From NCBI RefSeq assembly GCF_004359615.1, contig NZ_SCWA01000002.1, forward strand, positions 62,001 to 126,000: DNA of 64,000 nt, written 5' to 3'. Each line of letters opens with the position of its first letter. Positions within the stretch are counted from its first letter, which is position 1. The position numbers and the translations under genes are program-made. Of this stretch, positions 50,881 through 59,653 are shown in pieces. The notes under the pieces were generated by a model, which made no database searches, was not told the origin of the DNA, and was given only the letters and a program-made list of their open reading frames with translations. The stretch is from Macrococcus brunensis. Its GTDB lineage: Bacteria > Bacillota > Bacilli > Staphylococcales > Staphylococcaceae.

Positions 50881-52071
50881 TTAACGGTTTAAGCGCTCCT
50901 GTTTAACGTGCTTAGAAGCCATCAGCAGTAAACCGACTGCGATAGAAAGACTCAGCATACTGGACCCACCGTAGCTTAAGAACGGGAGAGGCACCCCTGT
51001 CAATGGAATGAGCCCCACTACACCACCCAGATTGATAAAAGTCTGTATCCCGATATAACTTGCCACACCAATACAGATCAGGCGATAGAACATGGATGTT
51101 GCAAGTGCTGCATACATAAACCCTTTATAAACGATAAAGAACAGGAGTGAAATAATGATAATAACACCCACTAATCCGAGTTCCTCCGAAATAACCGCAA
51201 AGATGAAATCGGTATGCGGTTCAGGCAAGTAACCAAGCTTCATAATACCGTTACCGAGACCACGGCCGAATAAGCCACCATTACCGATTGCCATCAGAGA
51301 ATTGGAGAGATGATAACCAATACCACTCTCATCTTTAAAAGGATTCTTCAGTACTTCGAAACGCGCGACCTGGTGAGGAGATAAGAGACTGCCGTTAGCC
51401 ACTAAGTTGTAAAGAAGAGAAACGCAGGCAACCCCAAAAATGACTGCAGCCGTTTTTAACATCGTATAGAAAGCAATTCCTGAGTACATCAAAATACTGA
51501 TGATAATCATAAATATCAGGAGCGTTGATCCCATATCCGGCTGAAGCATGACAAGACCTGAACAGAAACCTATCAGAATAATAGGCGCTACCAGATCCAG
51601 GCTCATCTGATTTAGATTTTTCTTTTTATCATAAATATAAGCTAAATAGATGATCGTGACGATCTTCAGAAATTCAGCTGGCTGTATCATCATAATACCC
51701 GTATTCAGCCAGCTCTTCGAACCATTGACTTCTGTACCGAAAAGCATCGTCGCGATCAGAAGAATCAGTACACCGATGATTGAACTTTGCTGGACACGCT
51801 TATTTTTAATGATATTGATATGCATAAAGTAAGTCATAAAGAAGACGATGCCGAAACTTAAGATAATTGCAAACAGCTGTCTTTTGTAAAAGTAAGTTGA
51901 ACTGACAGCCCCTGCACCAGACAGCATCCCACGAGGACCGCCAACCATACTTGCGCTATAAATCATGACGAGACCGATTGTACATAAAACGATGTAGATA
52001 ATCAAAAGCGAAAAATCAACATACTTGGAATAATCTTTTATGTATTTAAAGAACCTTCTTAACTGATTCAC
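50881..52071 (-). CDS. ftsW: Septal peptidoglycan glycosyltransferase FtsW
   Basis: This SEDS-family polymerase makes septal glycan strands with PBP1. It has 396 residues and ten transmembrane helices. SEDS hallmarks are visible: VNGSKSWLNTGIMMIQPAEFLKI, QPDMGSTLLIF, a catalytic-loop Asp near the GLGNGIMKLGYLPEPHTDFIF stretch, and GVPLPFLSYGGSS near the end. It lies upstream of pycA, the known staphylococcal order, and outside the dcw cluster. Confidence 0.95.
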   Translation of the reverse strand: MNQLRRFFKYIKDYSKYVDFSLLIIYIVLCTIGLVMIYSASMVGGPRGMLSGAGAVSSTYFYKRQLFAIILSFGIVFFMTYFMHINIIKNKRVQQSSIIGVLILLIATMLFGTEVNGSKSWLNTGIMMIQPAEFLKIVTIIYLAYIYDKKKNLNQMSLDLVAPIILIGFCSGLVMLQPDMGSTLLIFMIIISILMYSGIAFYTMLKTAAVIFGVACVSLLYNLVANGSLLSPHQVARFEVLKNPFKDESGIGYHLSNSLMAIGNGGLFGRGLGNGIMKLGYLPEPHTDFIFAVISEELGLVGVIIIISLLFFIVYKGFMYAALATSMFYRLICIGVASYIGIQTFINLGGVVGLIPLTGVPLPFLSYGGSSMLSLSIAVGLLLMASKHVKQERLNR

Positions 52072-52116
52072 AACTCAACCACTCAATTCTAATAAAAATA
52101 GTCTAAAGCACCTGCT

Positions 52117-52395
52117 CTAGACGTTGGTAAATGCATCATGTAACTTGGAAAGTTCTTTTTCCAGGCCGGATAACAGAGTTTTTCCAAATTCTCTATCTAT
52201 TAATCCAATCTTCGCGGCAAACTCCACTTCTTTACTCAGACCATACATCTGCGTATCGAGGACTTCTTCGTAAAGCGGACATTGGGGCATCGTTAAGTTA
52301 TCCATCTGAACTTTAATCAGCTGCAGTATTTTTTCTGCATCCTGATTAAGCTGGTCATATGCCTGTTGTTTGTAATCGACTGGTTCCATAGACAT
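52117..52395 (-). CDS. ylaN: YlaN family iron-homeostasis protein
   Basis: This 92-residue helical protein has the highly conserved stretch [20 protein letters not shown]. YlaN homologues in B. subtilis and S. aureus bind Fe(II) or Fur and relieve Fur repression when iron is low. That role is known from the family, not visible in the sequence. It precedes ftsW by 45 nt and could share its transcript. Confidence 0.92.
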   Translation of the reverse strand: MSMEPVDYKQQAYDQLNQDAEKILQLIKVQMDNLTMPQCPLYEEVLDTQMYGLSKEVEFAAKIGLIDREFGKTLLSGLEKELSKLHDAFTNV

Positions 52396-52508
52396 ACACC
52401 CCTTTTTCTTCTATACTTTAAAAGTTTATAGTAGCCCTGTATAAAAATCAAGCAAAAGTACATGACGGACGGGGCTTGTGATAGAATTATATCAAAGGAG
52501 TGAGGGAC

Positions 52509-52988
52509 TTGATTATACAAATACAAGGGAATGTTAAATTTAAAATCACGCTTGATCCATCGACGTGGATTTTTGATGATCGTAAAATTACGATTGAAGA
52601 GATGGAAGCAGGTAAAACGACAGGCGTTGAGCCTATTTTATTCAAAGATAACAAAGCCTGGAACCGTGATATATTAGAAGGCGGCGCAAAACCACCGACA
52701 TTAAATTCAGAGAAAAAGTTCAAGAAACAGCAGCTGCTTGAAAGTACATATGTCATCAATCTGGCGCCTTTTTTCGCGATTACAGAACCGAATGCAGATG
52801 CTAAAGTTATCAGATTATCGAATGGCAGTGAACACGAAGATATTAAGCTTGCCGACGTCGACAAGCTGTTCTTCCAGTTTTCTAAGAATGGTAAACGTCT
52901 TTATGAAGACGGTATGGTCGATGCCTTCATCTATGACAGTGAATATCGTCAGAAGATTGAGCATGTCAATGCAATTGAAGTGATATAA
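52509..52988 (+). CDS. Conserved Staphylococcaceae protein next to ylaN
   Basis: This 159-residue acidic protein begins with TTG at 52509, 8 nt after AAGGAG; a GTG at 52500 overlaps the ribosome site and is unlikely. The N-terminus IIQIQGNVKFKITLDPSTWI and the ILEGGAKPPTLNSEKKFKKQ stretch recall a family labelled peptidyl-prolyl isomerase in some staphylococcal annotations. No FKBP, cyclophilin or parvulin motif is visible, so that label is doubtful. It is a single gene, closed by a strong terminator. Confidence 0.72.
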   Translation: MIIQIQGNVKFKITLDPSTWIFDDRKITIEEMEAGKTTGVEPILFKDNKAWNRDILEGGAKPPTLNSEKKFKKQQLLESTYVINLAPFFAITEPNADAKVIRLSNGSEHEDIKLADVDKLFFQFSKNGKRLYEDGMVDAFIYDSEYRQKIEHVNAIEVI

Positions 52989-52994
52989 GATACG

Positions 52995-53027
52995 AGTGAT
53001 GAACGGAATTGTTCATCACTTTTTTTA
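52995..53027 (+). terminator. Terminator upstream of the 61-bp repeat array
   Basis: AGTGATGAAC pairs perfectly with GTTCATCACT around a 6-nt loop, followed by six U. Confidence 0.95.
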
Positions 53028-53037
53028 TTTTAGCTGG

Positions 53038-53260
53038 GTTATGAGCGATAAATCATTATTATCAACGGTAATTCACTGAATTTATCAGCCTGAACCTAGT
53101 TACCAGCGATAAATCGCCATTATCAACGGTAACCCACTAATCTCATCCGCCTGCTCCTAGTTACCAGCGATAAATTGTCGTTATCAACGGTAACTCACCA
53201 ATCTCATCCACCTGACCCTAGTTACCAGCGATAAATCGCCGTTATCAACGGTAACTCACC
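53038..53260. repeat. Array of four 61-bp-period repeats with palindromic 40-bp core
   Basis: Units begin at 53038, 53099, 53160 and 53221, exactly 61 bp apart; the last is only the 40-bp core. The core GTTACCAGCGATAAAT...GGTAACTCAC holds nested inverted repeats: GTTACC/GGTAAC outside, GCGAT-AA-ATCGC and CGTT-ATC-AACG inside. The unit 3 change (ATTGTC) breaks one inner arm. No ORF covers it. It fills most of the 331-bp gap between the convergent genes at 52988 and 53320. Confidence 0.93.
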
Positions 53261-53282
53261 ACACACACCTCTTTCACTCCAC

Positions 53283-53314
53283 AATAAAACCCGCACAGAT
53301 AATCTGTGCGGGTT
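53283..53314 (-). terminator. Terminator after the YlaH-like gene
   Basis: AACCCGCACAGAT pairs with ATCTGTGCGGGTT. The minus-strand tail is TTTTATTG, a short U run, but the stem is very strong. Confidence 0.85.
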
Positions 53315-53319
53315 CATTT

Positions 53320-53646
53320 TTACTGTTTACGTTCATTATGCAGTCTCAGTCGATAAAGACCGAAGACGATAGCTGCCAGTATCAGACTTTCGCCGACTGG
53401 CAAAAAGACAGCCAGGAATGTCAGTAAGATACAGCCCAGGAAAAGCAGGATATAGATTACAATATTCTGCCACAGCTTCAGTTTACGTGCAAAACCGAGG
53501 TGATATACGATGGCGCTTAAGATAAAGATCGCAATCAACAGCATCCACATACCTTGCTGTGGATGTGTATCCACCTGGAAAAGCTTCGCAAGGAAAGAAA
53601 GACGTTCGGACGGATTTGTGCTGACACCTTTACTTAAGCCGAGCAT
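53320..53646 (-). CDS. YlaH-like small membrane protein
   Basis: This 108-residue protein has a soluble N-terminus (about 30 residues) and three hydrophobic segments (about 33-52, 60-80 and 82-98), ending in a basic tail. It matches the uncharacterised YlaH family, which lies next to typA in Bacillus and Staphylococcus. It starts 1 nt after the typA stop. No function is known. Confidence 0.8.
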   Translation of the reverse strand: MLGLSKGVSTNPSERLSFLAKLFQVDTHPQQGMWMLLIAIFILSAIVYHLGFARKLKLWQNIVIYILLFLGCILLTFLAVFLPVGESLILAAIVFGLYRLRLHNERKQ

Positions 53647-53647
53647 C

Positions 53648-55492
53648 TTATTCCTCTTCTGCTAAAGCAGCAGCTTTTGCTTTCTTCTGTTCACGTTCAC
53701 GCTGTGCTTTATCTAAAGTTTTCTTTCTGAGACGGATAGACTCAGGTGTAACTTCCAGTAATTCATCGTCATTGATGTATTCAAGCGCTTCTTCAAGCGT
53801 CATGATTCTTGGTTTTTTCATTGTTGTTGTCTGTTCTTTAGTCGCTGAACGGATATTGTTCGCTGCTTTTACTTTTGTGATATTAACTGTTAAGTCATTG
53901 TCACGAGAGTTTTCACCGACAATCATCCCTTCGTATACTTCTGTACCAGGCTCCATGAAGTTAACGCCGCGGTCCTCTAATGCTAAGATTGCATATGTAC
54001 TTGCAACCCCTTTATCCATTGAGACAAGAACCCCATTATGACGGCCACCGATACGACCACGAAGGTACGGACGGTATTCATCAAATGTATGGTTTAAAAT
54101 ACCATAACCACGTGTCATAGACATGAATTCAGTACGGTAACCGATTAAGCCACGTGCAGGCACGTTGAAGATCAGACGAGTCTGACCGTTAGACGTGCTC
54201 ATATCGACCATTTCACCTTTACGTGTTCCAAGTGACTCGATGACTGAACCTGTATTCTCTTCAGGTACGTCAATCTGTACACGTTCATAAGGCTCATATT
54301 TTTTGCCTTCGATTTCTTTGATGATGACTTCTGGTTTAGAGACTTGAAGTTCAAAGCCTTCACGACGCATGTTCTCGATCAGGATAGATAAGTGAAGTTC
54401 ACCACGACCTGATACTGTCCATGAATCCGGCCCAACTGATTCAACGCGTAATGATACGTCTGTTTCAAGCTGAGATTCTAAACGGTCCTGAATATTACGA
54501 GCCGTTACGAACTTACCCTCTTTACCAGCGAATGGTGAGTTATTCACTGAGAAAGTCATCTGTAATGTCGGTTCATCGATACGTAAAACTGGTAATGCCT
54601 CCTGGTGATCAACAGGTGTCACTGTTTCACCTACGTTGATGTCTTCCATACCAGAAACGGCAATTAAGTCACCTGGGTATGCTTTTTCGATTTCGACACG
54701 TGATAAGCCGAAGAAACCGAAAATTTTCGTCACACGGAAGTTTTTCACTGTACCGTCAATCTTGATTAACGCAACTTGCTGACCGACTTCCATCGTACCA
54801 CGGAAGACACGTCCGATACCGATACGCCCTACATAGTCATTGTAATCAAGTAAAGCTGTCTGGAACTGAAGCGGTTCGTCACGGTTATCGATCGGTGCCG
54901 GAACATATTCAAGAATTGTTTCATATAAGCACTGCATGTTCTCATCTTGTGTGCTTGCATCAAGACTTGCTGTACCGTTGATTGCACTCGCATAAACAAC
55001 CGGGAATTCCAGCTGGTCATCATTGGCATCAAGTTCGATAAATAAATCATATACTTCATCAAGAACTGCTTCTGGACGCGCAGATGGTTTGTCAATCTTA
55101 TTAACAACAACAACTGGCTTCAGATTTTGTTCAAGCGCTTTTTTCAGTACGAAACGAGTCTGTGGCATTGTACCTTCGTAAGCATCTACAACAAGAACTA
55201 CACCGTCTACCATTTTCATGATACGTTCTACTTCCCCACCGAAATCGGCGTGGCCTGGAGTATCCAGGATATTGATACGTGTTCCTTTATAGTCAATAGC
55301 TGTATTCTTCGCTAAAATCGTGATTCCACGTTCTTTTTCAAGCGCGTTAGAATCCATTGCACGTTCTTCAACATGTTCATTTGCACGGAAAATACCTGAT
55401 TGTTTTAATAATTCGTCTACTAATGTTGTTTTACCATGGTCAACGTGGGCGATGATGGCAATGTTACGCACATCTTCTCTGTAATTTGTCAT
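53648..55492 (-). CDS. typA: Ribosome-associated GTPase TypA/BipA
   Basis: This translational GTPase aids 50S assembly, notably in the cold or under stress. It has 614 residues. G-domain motifs are [14 protein letters not shown] (G1), RGITI (G2), [12 protein letters not shown] (G3), NKIDK (G4) and ASA (G5). EF-G-like domains II, III and V follow, and a BipA-specific C-terminal domain ends in a Lys/Ala-rich helix. A near-consensus extended -10 (TGCTATAAT) lies upstream. Confidence 0.97.
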   Translation of the reverse strand: MTNYREDVRNIAIIAHVDHGKTTLVDELLKQSGIFRANEHVEERAMDSNALEKERGITILAKNTAIDYKGTRINILDTPGHADFGGEVERIMKMVDGVVLVVDAYEGTMPQTRFVLKKALEQNLKPVVVVNKIDKPSARPEAVLDEVYDLFIELDANDDQLEFPVVYASAINGTASLDASTQDENMQCLYETILEYVPAPIDNRDEPLQFQTALLDYNDYVGRIGIGRVFRGTMEVGQQVALIKIDGTVKNFRVTKIFGFFGLSRVEIEKAYPGDLIAVSGMEDINVGETVTPVDHQEALPVLRIDEPTLQMTFSVNNSPFAGKEGKFVTARNIQDRLESQLETDVSLRVESVGPDSWTVSGRGELHLSILIENMRREGFELQVSKPEVIIKEIEGKKYEPYERVQIDVPEENTGSVIESLGTRKGEMVDMSTSNGQTRLIFNVPARGLIGYRTEFMSMTRGYGILNHTFDEYRPYLRGRIGGRHNGVLVSMDKGVASTYAILALEDRGVNFMEPGTEVYEGMIVGENSRDNDLTVNITKVKAANNIRSATKEQTTTMKKPRIMTLEEALEYINDDELLEVTPESIRLRKKTLDKAQREREQKKAKAAALAEEE

Positions 55493-55513
55493 GTTATGTC
55501 CCTTTCACATCTA

Positions 55514-55544
55514 CAGTTTATTATGTAACTGTGATATTATAGCA
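55514..55544 (-). promoter_or_regulatory. typA extended -10 promoter and leader hairpin
   Basis: On the minus strand TGCTATAAT (55536-55544) is a perfect extended -10; no good -35 is seen. The leader then holds the inverted repeat ACAGTT / AACTGT (55514-55533) with an 8-nt loop. Confidence 0.6.
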
Positions 55545-55587
55545 TATATCAGAAATTTATACTATATAGCTGTACGAAGGGAATCAT

Positions 55588-55773
55588 ATGAAAAAAAGTA
55601 AAGCCATTTTTCTGCTGCTCGCATTTCTTGCAGTCGTCTGTATGATCGGTATCAGTGCCGGTCTTGCTGAAGGCAGTGTCTTAACAATATTGATCAGCAT
55701 TATCCTTTTTGTCGTCATACTTGGTTATGGATTTACATTGAAGAAAAAATACCGCGAAAATCACTGGCTGTAA
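55588..55773 (+). CDS. YlaF-like small membrane protein (DUF5325)
   Basis: This 61-residue protein has two hydrophobic segments (about residues 5-26 and 30-50) and a basic C-terminus (KKKYRENHWL). It resembles the uncharacterised YlaF/DUF5325 family that neighbours typA in relatives. GAAGGGA lies before the ATG. It is divergent from typA. Confidence 0.78.
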   Translation: MKKSKAIFLLLAFLAVVCMIGISAGLAEGSVLTILISIILFVVILGYGFTLKKKYRENHWL

Positions 55774-55814
55774 ATTTTCTTCAAAACCATCCACTTTTAT
55801 CACTAAAAATGATG

Positions 55815-55852
55815 AAAGACCAGCAGTTTATCATAAACTGCTGGTCTTTTAT
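55815..55852 (+). terminator. Terminator after the YlaF-like gene
   Basis: AAAGACCAGCAGTTTA pairs with TAAACTGCTGGTCTTT around a 2-nt gap, followed by U-rich sequence; a very strong stem that could act in both directions. Confidence 0.92.
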
Positions 55853-55925
55853 TTATTTTTAGCATTTTCTGCGATTTGTCAGTCCTGTCCTTCCATTATA
55901 AATTAAGAATGAAAGGAGAGAGGTC

Positions 55926-56804
55926 ATGATTGTCAAAAAAAGAACTTATCCTGTGCTTGCCCGTCTAGAGGCGCTCCGACATCGTTCTACTTTATCTGAA
56001 AATGACTTGCACATGTTACAGTCACTCACCCATCAGAAATCAATGGAAGAACAGTTTGAAGCATTTTTAACGCCGGAAGTAATCGCTAAAGTTGATGTCA
56101 TCTGGCATTATACTTATCAGGATTATCACCGTAACATTCATTTAAATGTCATTCTAGTCGAATCTGATACGATCCACCTGCTAAAACTAAACACTTATCA
56201 GGGCTTACACACTATTAAACATCAAGGGATGCTCACAGAGTTTTTTTCCGGCAGAATCCATGAAGACTTAGCACAGCTGATGAGCATCAAACTTGGCCTT
56301 CAATATCTGATGGACCGAACACTGAACATCGAGATGCGGGCAGTATGTCTCAGTCCTGATTTTGAACTGGATGCGCATAGTCAGAACAGAATGATTCTGA
56401 CAGCAGAAACACTACCTGACTATTTGACTCAGATGACGACATCTAAAATAAACTTAAGCTATTCTGCTATACAGTTTGCTGAAACGACGGATGTACCTTA
56501 CAAAGTAGCCGCGAGCATTAAAAACGGACTTCGCTGTCCTCATTGTGAACAACTATCAGAATTTAATTTTCACCATCATCTCATCCTTTGTCTGAAGTGC
56601 CGTGAAATTTCTCAGCTTGAGCAGGCATTTATAAGAGCTGCACATGAATACATGTCCCTCTATCCTGAAAATAGACTGACAAAGGATATTATGTATAAAT
56701 GGTGCAACAAAAAAATACCTGCTGCAAAAGTGGCTTCTCTGTTAAAGAAGCACTTTAAGACAGCAGGTAAAACGAAAGGCACTTATTATCTGTTAGAGAA
56801 TTGA
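55926..56804 (+). CDS. Degenerate NERD-like protein with C-terminal zinc ribbon
   Basis: This 292-residue soluble protein has an N-terminal region whose layout recalls the nuclease-related (NERD) domain, around residues 40-130. The positions expected for catalytic Asp and Glu-x-Lys read IHLNVILVES and IHLLKLNTY, so the active site seems lost. Cys204, Cys207, Cys222 and Cys225 (CPHC and CLKC) form a zinc ribbon. A Lys/Arg-rich helical end follows. GAAAGGAGAG precedes the ATG. Its end overlaps the convergent inositol monophosphatase gene by 19 bp. The NERD assignment is tentative. Confidence 0.6.
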   Translation: MIVKKRTYPVLARLEALRHRSTLSENDLHMLQSLTHQKSMEEQFEAFLTPEVIAKVDVIWHYTYQDYHRNIHLNVILVESDTIHLLKLNTYQGLHTIKHQGMLTEFFSGRIHEDLAQLMSIKLGLQYLMDRTLNIEMRAVCLSPDFELDAHSQNRMILTAETLPDYLTQMTTSKINLSYSAIQFAETTDVPYKVAASIKNGLRCPHCEQLSEFNFHHHLILCLKCREISQLEQAFIRAAHEYMSLYPENRLTKDIMYKWCNKKIPAAKVASLLKKHFKTAGKTKGTYYLLEN

Positions 56805-57607
56805 CCTTGATGAATTTCACTTAAACGGGAACGGTATGGTCCTAAATAATCATTAAGCAGTTCCTGGTGCAGACCTGGATTTGCAACAAGTATAGAATTG
56901 GAATGCAGCGGATCAAGCTTCTCGCCTAACTGGTTAGATACAACTGCGCCCACTTCTTCAGCGATTATCAGACCACCGCTGAAGTCCCAGGGGTGTAGTC
57001 TAAGTGTAATGTAACTATCAATAATACCTAGTGCAACATAGGCAAAATCAAGTGCTGCTGAGCCGTAACTACGGGAGCTGCGTGCTGCTTGCACAATCGG
57101 TACATACATATCTCGTGTCCGCTCTTTTGTCAGCCAGTTCGGATTCATGGAGATAATGGATGTGACAAGCTTTGTATCTTTTAGTGCAGGTAGTTGCTGA
57201 TCATTTAAGTATGCACCGTGACCCGCTTCAGCATGATAAAGTTTATCGTTCATCACATCATAGATGACGCCTGCATATTTTTCACCGTTATAAAAAATAC
57301 CGATGGAAATTGCGAAATTCTGCTGCTGATGAACAAAATTCAGTGTGCCATCAATTGGATCGATCACCCAGAGATACCCTTCCGTATCCGTCACATCCTG
57401 GCCATGGCCTTCTTCACCGATGATGCGATGATCCGGATATTGTTCATTGATCTGTGAGACCAGAAAAGCTTCTGTCGCTTTATCCATATTGGTCACTAAA
57501 TCGTTAGGATTGGATTTTGTTTCTATAATAAGTTCCTGAGACAGTTCTTCTCGTATTCTCTGTCCTGCAAGAAGCGCGATTGACTTTGCGAATTGATAAA
57601 TTGACAT
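56786..57607 (-). CDS. Inositol monophosphatase family protein
   Basis: This Mg-dependent sugar/inositol phosphatase has 273 residues from the ATG at 57607, with AAGGAGG 7 nt upstream. An in-frame start further upstream gives 16 more residues but has no site. Metal motifs are complete: GEEGHG (about residue 64), WVIDPIDGTLNFVH (about 80-93) and HPWDFSGGLIIAEEVGA near residue 200. SuhB-like proteins can also act on ribosome assembly; the substrate here is not known. Confidence 0.92.
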   Translation of the reverse strand: MSIYQFAKSIALLAGQRIREELSQELIIETKSNPNDLVTNMDKATEAFLVSQINEQYPDHRIIGEEGHGQDVTDTEGYLWVIDPIDGTLNFVHQQQNFAISIGIFYNGEKYAGVIYDVMNDKLYHAEAGHGAYLNDQQLPALKDTKLVTSIISMNPNWLTKERTRDMYVPIVQAARSSRSYGSAALDFAYVALGIIDSYITLRLHPWDFSGGLIIAEEVGAVVSNQLGEKLDPLHSNSILVANPGLHQELLNDYLGPYRSRLSEIHQGQFSNR

Positions 57608-57692
57608 AAGCGTTCCTCCTTGATTTAATTCTATTATACATGAGTCACCATTCAATCAAAATTAATTGGTTTAACAAAAGTAGGAGGACAAG

Positions 57693-58283
57693 ATGTATCA
57701 CTTTACAAAAAAAGACTTCAACGTTTTTGAAATAGACGGTCTTGAAAATCGAATGGCCGCCCTCATTGAAACTACTCGCCCGAAACTTGAAAATCTAGGT
57801 GAGTATTTCAGTGATTTCTTAACAGCCCATACAGGAGAAACTTACTATCCACATGTAGCCAAACATTTAAGACGAACAACAAATCCACCCAATGACACGT
57901 GGGTCGCTTTTTCAACTCATAAACGCGGCTATAAAATGCTGCCTCATTTCCAGATAGGCTTATTCGGATCCCATGTCTTTGTTTTATATGGCATCATCTA
58001 TGAATCACCTGAGAAAGATAAAACAGCAGAAACATTCCTGAAAAAAGAAAAGACAATACTTGCTCTGGAAGACTTCATCATGAAGCGAGACCATATGAAA
58101 GAAGCAAGTGAAGTCATAGAAGAAGAAGCACTTCATAACAATATTCTTCGTCTTAAAAATGTCAAAAAAGGTGAGCTTCTTTTCGGTAAAATATACGAGC
58201 CTGGACATCCGGCTTTAAAATCTGACAAAGTATTTCTGAAAGAAGTAGAAGATACTTTCTTGAAGCTGATAGAACTCACATAA
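57693..58283 (+). CDS. UPF0637 (DUF1054, YktB-like) protein
   Basis: This 196-residue cytoplasmic protein matches the UPF0637 family, with WVAFSTHKRGYKMLPHFQIGLF as the conserved central stretch. No catalytic motif is apparent. GTAGGAGG lies 6 nt before the ATG. It is divergent from the inositol monophosphatase gene, the neighbour it also has in staphylococci. Function is unknown. Confidence 0.88.
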   Translation: MYHFTKKDFNVFEIDGLENRMAALIETTRPKLENLGEYFSDFLTAHTGETYYPHVAKHLRRTTNPPNDTWVAFSTHKRGYKMLPHFQIGLFGSHVFVLYGIIYESPEKDKTAETFLKKEKTILALEDFIMKRDHMKEASEVIEEEALHNNILRLKNVKKGELLFGKIYEPGHPALKSDKVFLKEVEDTFLKLIELT

Positions 58284-58300
58284 CTCACTTCCCTCAATTT

Positions 58301-58335
58301 AAAAAGTCTCTGACCTAATCAGTCAGAGACTTTTT
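58301..58335. terminator. Bidirectional terminator after the UPF0637 gene
   Basis: AAAAAGTCTCTGAC pairs perfectly with GTCAGAGACTTTTT; both strands give U runs. The right arm overlaps the last codons of the convergent small membrane protein. Confidence 0.93.
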
Positions 58336-58731
58336 CATATTCACTACGATGAGTACTCCGATTAAAAGAACTGGTACAATCACTAGCGGAAGAGAGATGA
58401 CGATTGCAACCACAAGCAAAATATTTAACAGACTTTTTCGTATTACATTCAATGCTGTTATAAGTACAGCTGCTAAACTCACCAGCCAGATGCTCAGGCC
58501 AAGTACCGCCCTTCGCATAACACTGACCGTCATTTCGTAATTAAAAATCAGCAGCATGCCTTGTGAATAAGAGATTCGTTCTTCTTGTATCATTTCTCTG
58601 ATACGGTGATTCCAGCCGCCTGTAAACTCATTGATAAAACCAGGGTCAAAAGTCAGAATCATTATTTTAAGCGGGAAGAGCATAACCGCTCCAGTAATGA
58701 TAAGTGAAATAACCAATAAGATTTTCTTCAT
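58315..58731 (-). CDS. Small membrane protein of unknown family
   Basis: This 138-residue protein has four hydrophobic segments (about 4-28, 72-92, 94-110 and 112-132). A polar loop (about 30-68, with WNHRIREMIQEERISYSQG) probably faces outside. I do not recognise a family. Its stop lies inside the terminator hairpin. A terminator also separates it from the gene upstream, so its promoter must lie in the 30 bp before it or it depends on readthrough. Confidence 0.65.
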   Translation of the reverse strand: MKKILLVISLIITGAVMLFPLKIMILTFDPGFINEFTGGWNHRIREMIQEERISYSQGMLLIFNYEMTVSVMRRAVLGLSIWLVSLAAVLITALNVIRKSLLNILLVVAIVISLPLVIVPVLLIGVLIVVNMKKSLTD

Positions 58732-58737
58732 ACTTAC

Positions 58738-58763
58738 AAAAAAAGAGCTTTTCAGCTCTTTTT
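58738..58763 (-). terminator. Terminator after the DUF4064-like gene
   Basis: AAAAAGAGCT and AGCTCTTTTT pair around GAAA, with seven U on the minus strand, starting at the stop codon. Confidence 0.9.
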
Positions 58764-59580
58764 AGTCATTGTTGTTCATACGGTTATTGTAGTTCTGGCG
58801 ACGCTCTTCTGTCGCATCAACTGTTTTGTCGACGTACTTCACGCGGTCACCCTCTGAACGGTGATAAGTTACAGTATCGTCTGTATCAACAGGTGTTGTT
58901 TCAACAGTACGCTCTTCTGTCACAACTGTTTCCTGAGGACGCTCAACTTCTTCCGTACGGTCTACATACACACCTTCACGTTCTGTACGATCAATGTCGT
59001 TATAACGATCACGTTCGATGTCAGCGTCACGGTCTACATAGACAGGTGCTGCCTCGCGCTCACGGTCATAAGACACTGTTTCATGATCGTGATAATAGTC
59101 TTCGTTGCGGATGACTTTATCCTTACGTGCAAACAGCAGAATTGCTGCGATGAAGAAGAATAAAGGAATCCAGAATAAAGCGATTGTCACGAATAAAGGC
59201 GCAGTCAGTAATCCAGCAAGTAATAACATAACCCCTGCTAAAATACGTTTTTTCATTGATAATAATCCAATGAGACCTAAAATAAGAGGTAACGCTAAGT
59301 AAGCCATGATGCCCCAGGCAATTTTCATGATGTAGCTGACAAACTCAGGTACTGTCATGTTATTCTGAGCCATCAAATCACGGAAATCTGATAGCTGAGG
59401 GTTTTCACTCAACTGACGTTCCATCTCATTCATAAAGTTCGGATCATTACCAGATACAAGTAATGAATAAAGACCGAGTCCTAATAATCCGAGCAGTGAT
59501 AACCAGCCTAACCATCCAAAGATTTTCTCCGGAATTCTGCTGACAGGTTTCACTGTCTGTGTATACTCTCTTCTCGCCAT
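58762..59580 (-). CDS. DUF4064-like membrane protein with long charged tail
   Basis: This 272-residue protein has an N-terminal helix (about 22-44), an external loop and three further helices up to about residue 150, as in DUF4064 proteins of staphylococci. The last 115 residues are a highly charged, probably disordered cytoplasmic tail. The motif YVD(R/K) occurs three times, and acidic/Arg/Thr stretches lie between. Function is unknown. It is a single gene upstream of a terminator. Confidence 0.72.
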   Translation of the reverse strand: MARREYTQTVKPVSRIPEKIFGWLGWLSLLGLLGLGLYSLLVSGNDPNFMNEMERQLSENPQLSDFRDLMAQNNMTVPEFVSYIMKIAWGIMAYLALPLILGLIGLLSMKKRILAGVMLLLAGLLTAPLFVTIALFWIPLFFFIAAILLFARKDKVIRNEDYYHDHETVSYDREREAAPVYVDRDADIERDRYNDIDRTEREGVYVDRTEEVERPQETVVTEERTVETTPVDTDDTVTYHRSEGDRVKYVDKTVDATEERRQNYNNRMNNND

Positions 59581-59653
59581 ATTTTCATCTCCTTAACTGT
59601 ATTTAATATTTCAATACCCTCATGAAGCAATGATAATCATATAAAATTGCAGA

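Noticed and set aside
53038-53260. CRISPR array
   Set aside because: Period is 61 bp but the spacers are near-identical to each other rather than unique, the core is an extended palindrome and no cas gene is present.
59581-59653. Terminator or small gene after potD
   Set aside because: No hairpin with a U run and no ORF with a ribosome site was seen in the 73-bp gap.
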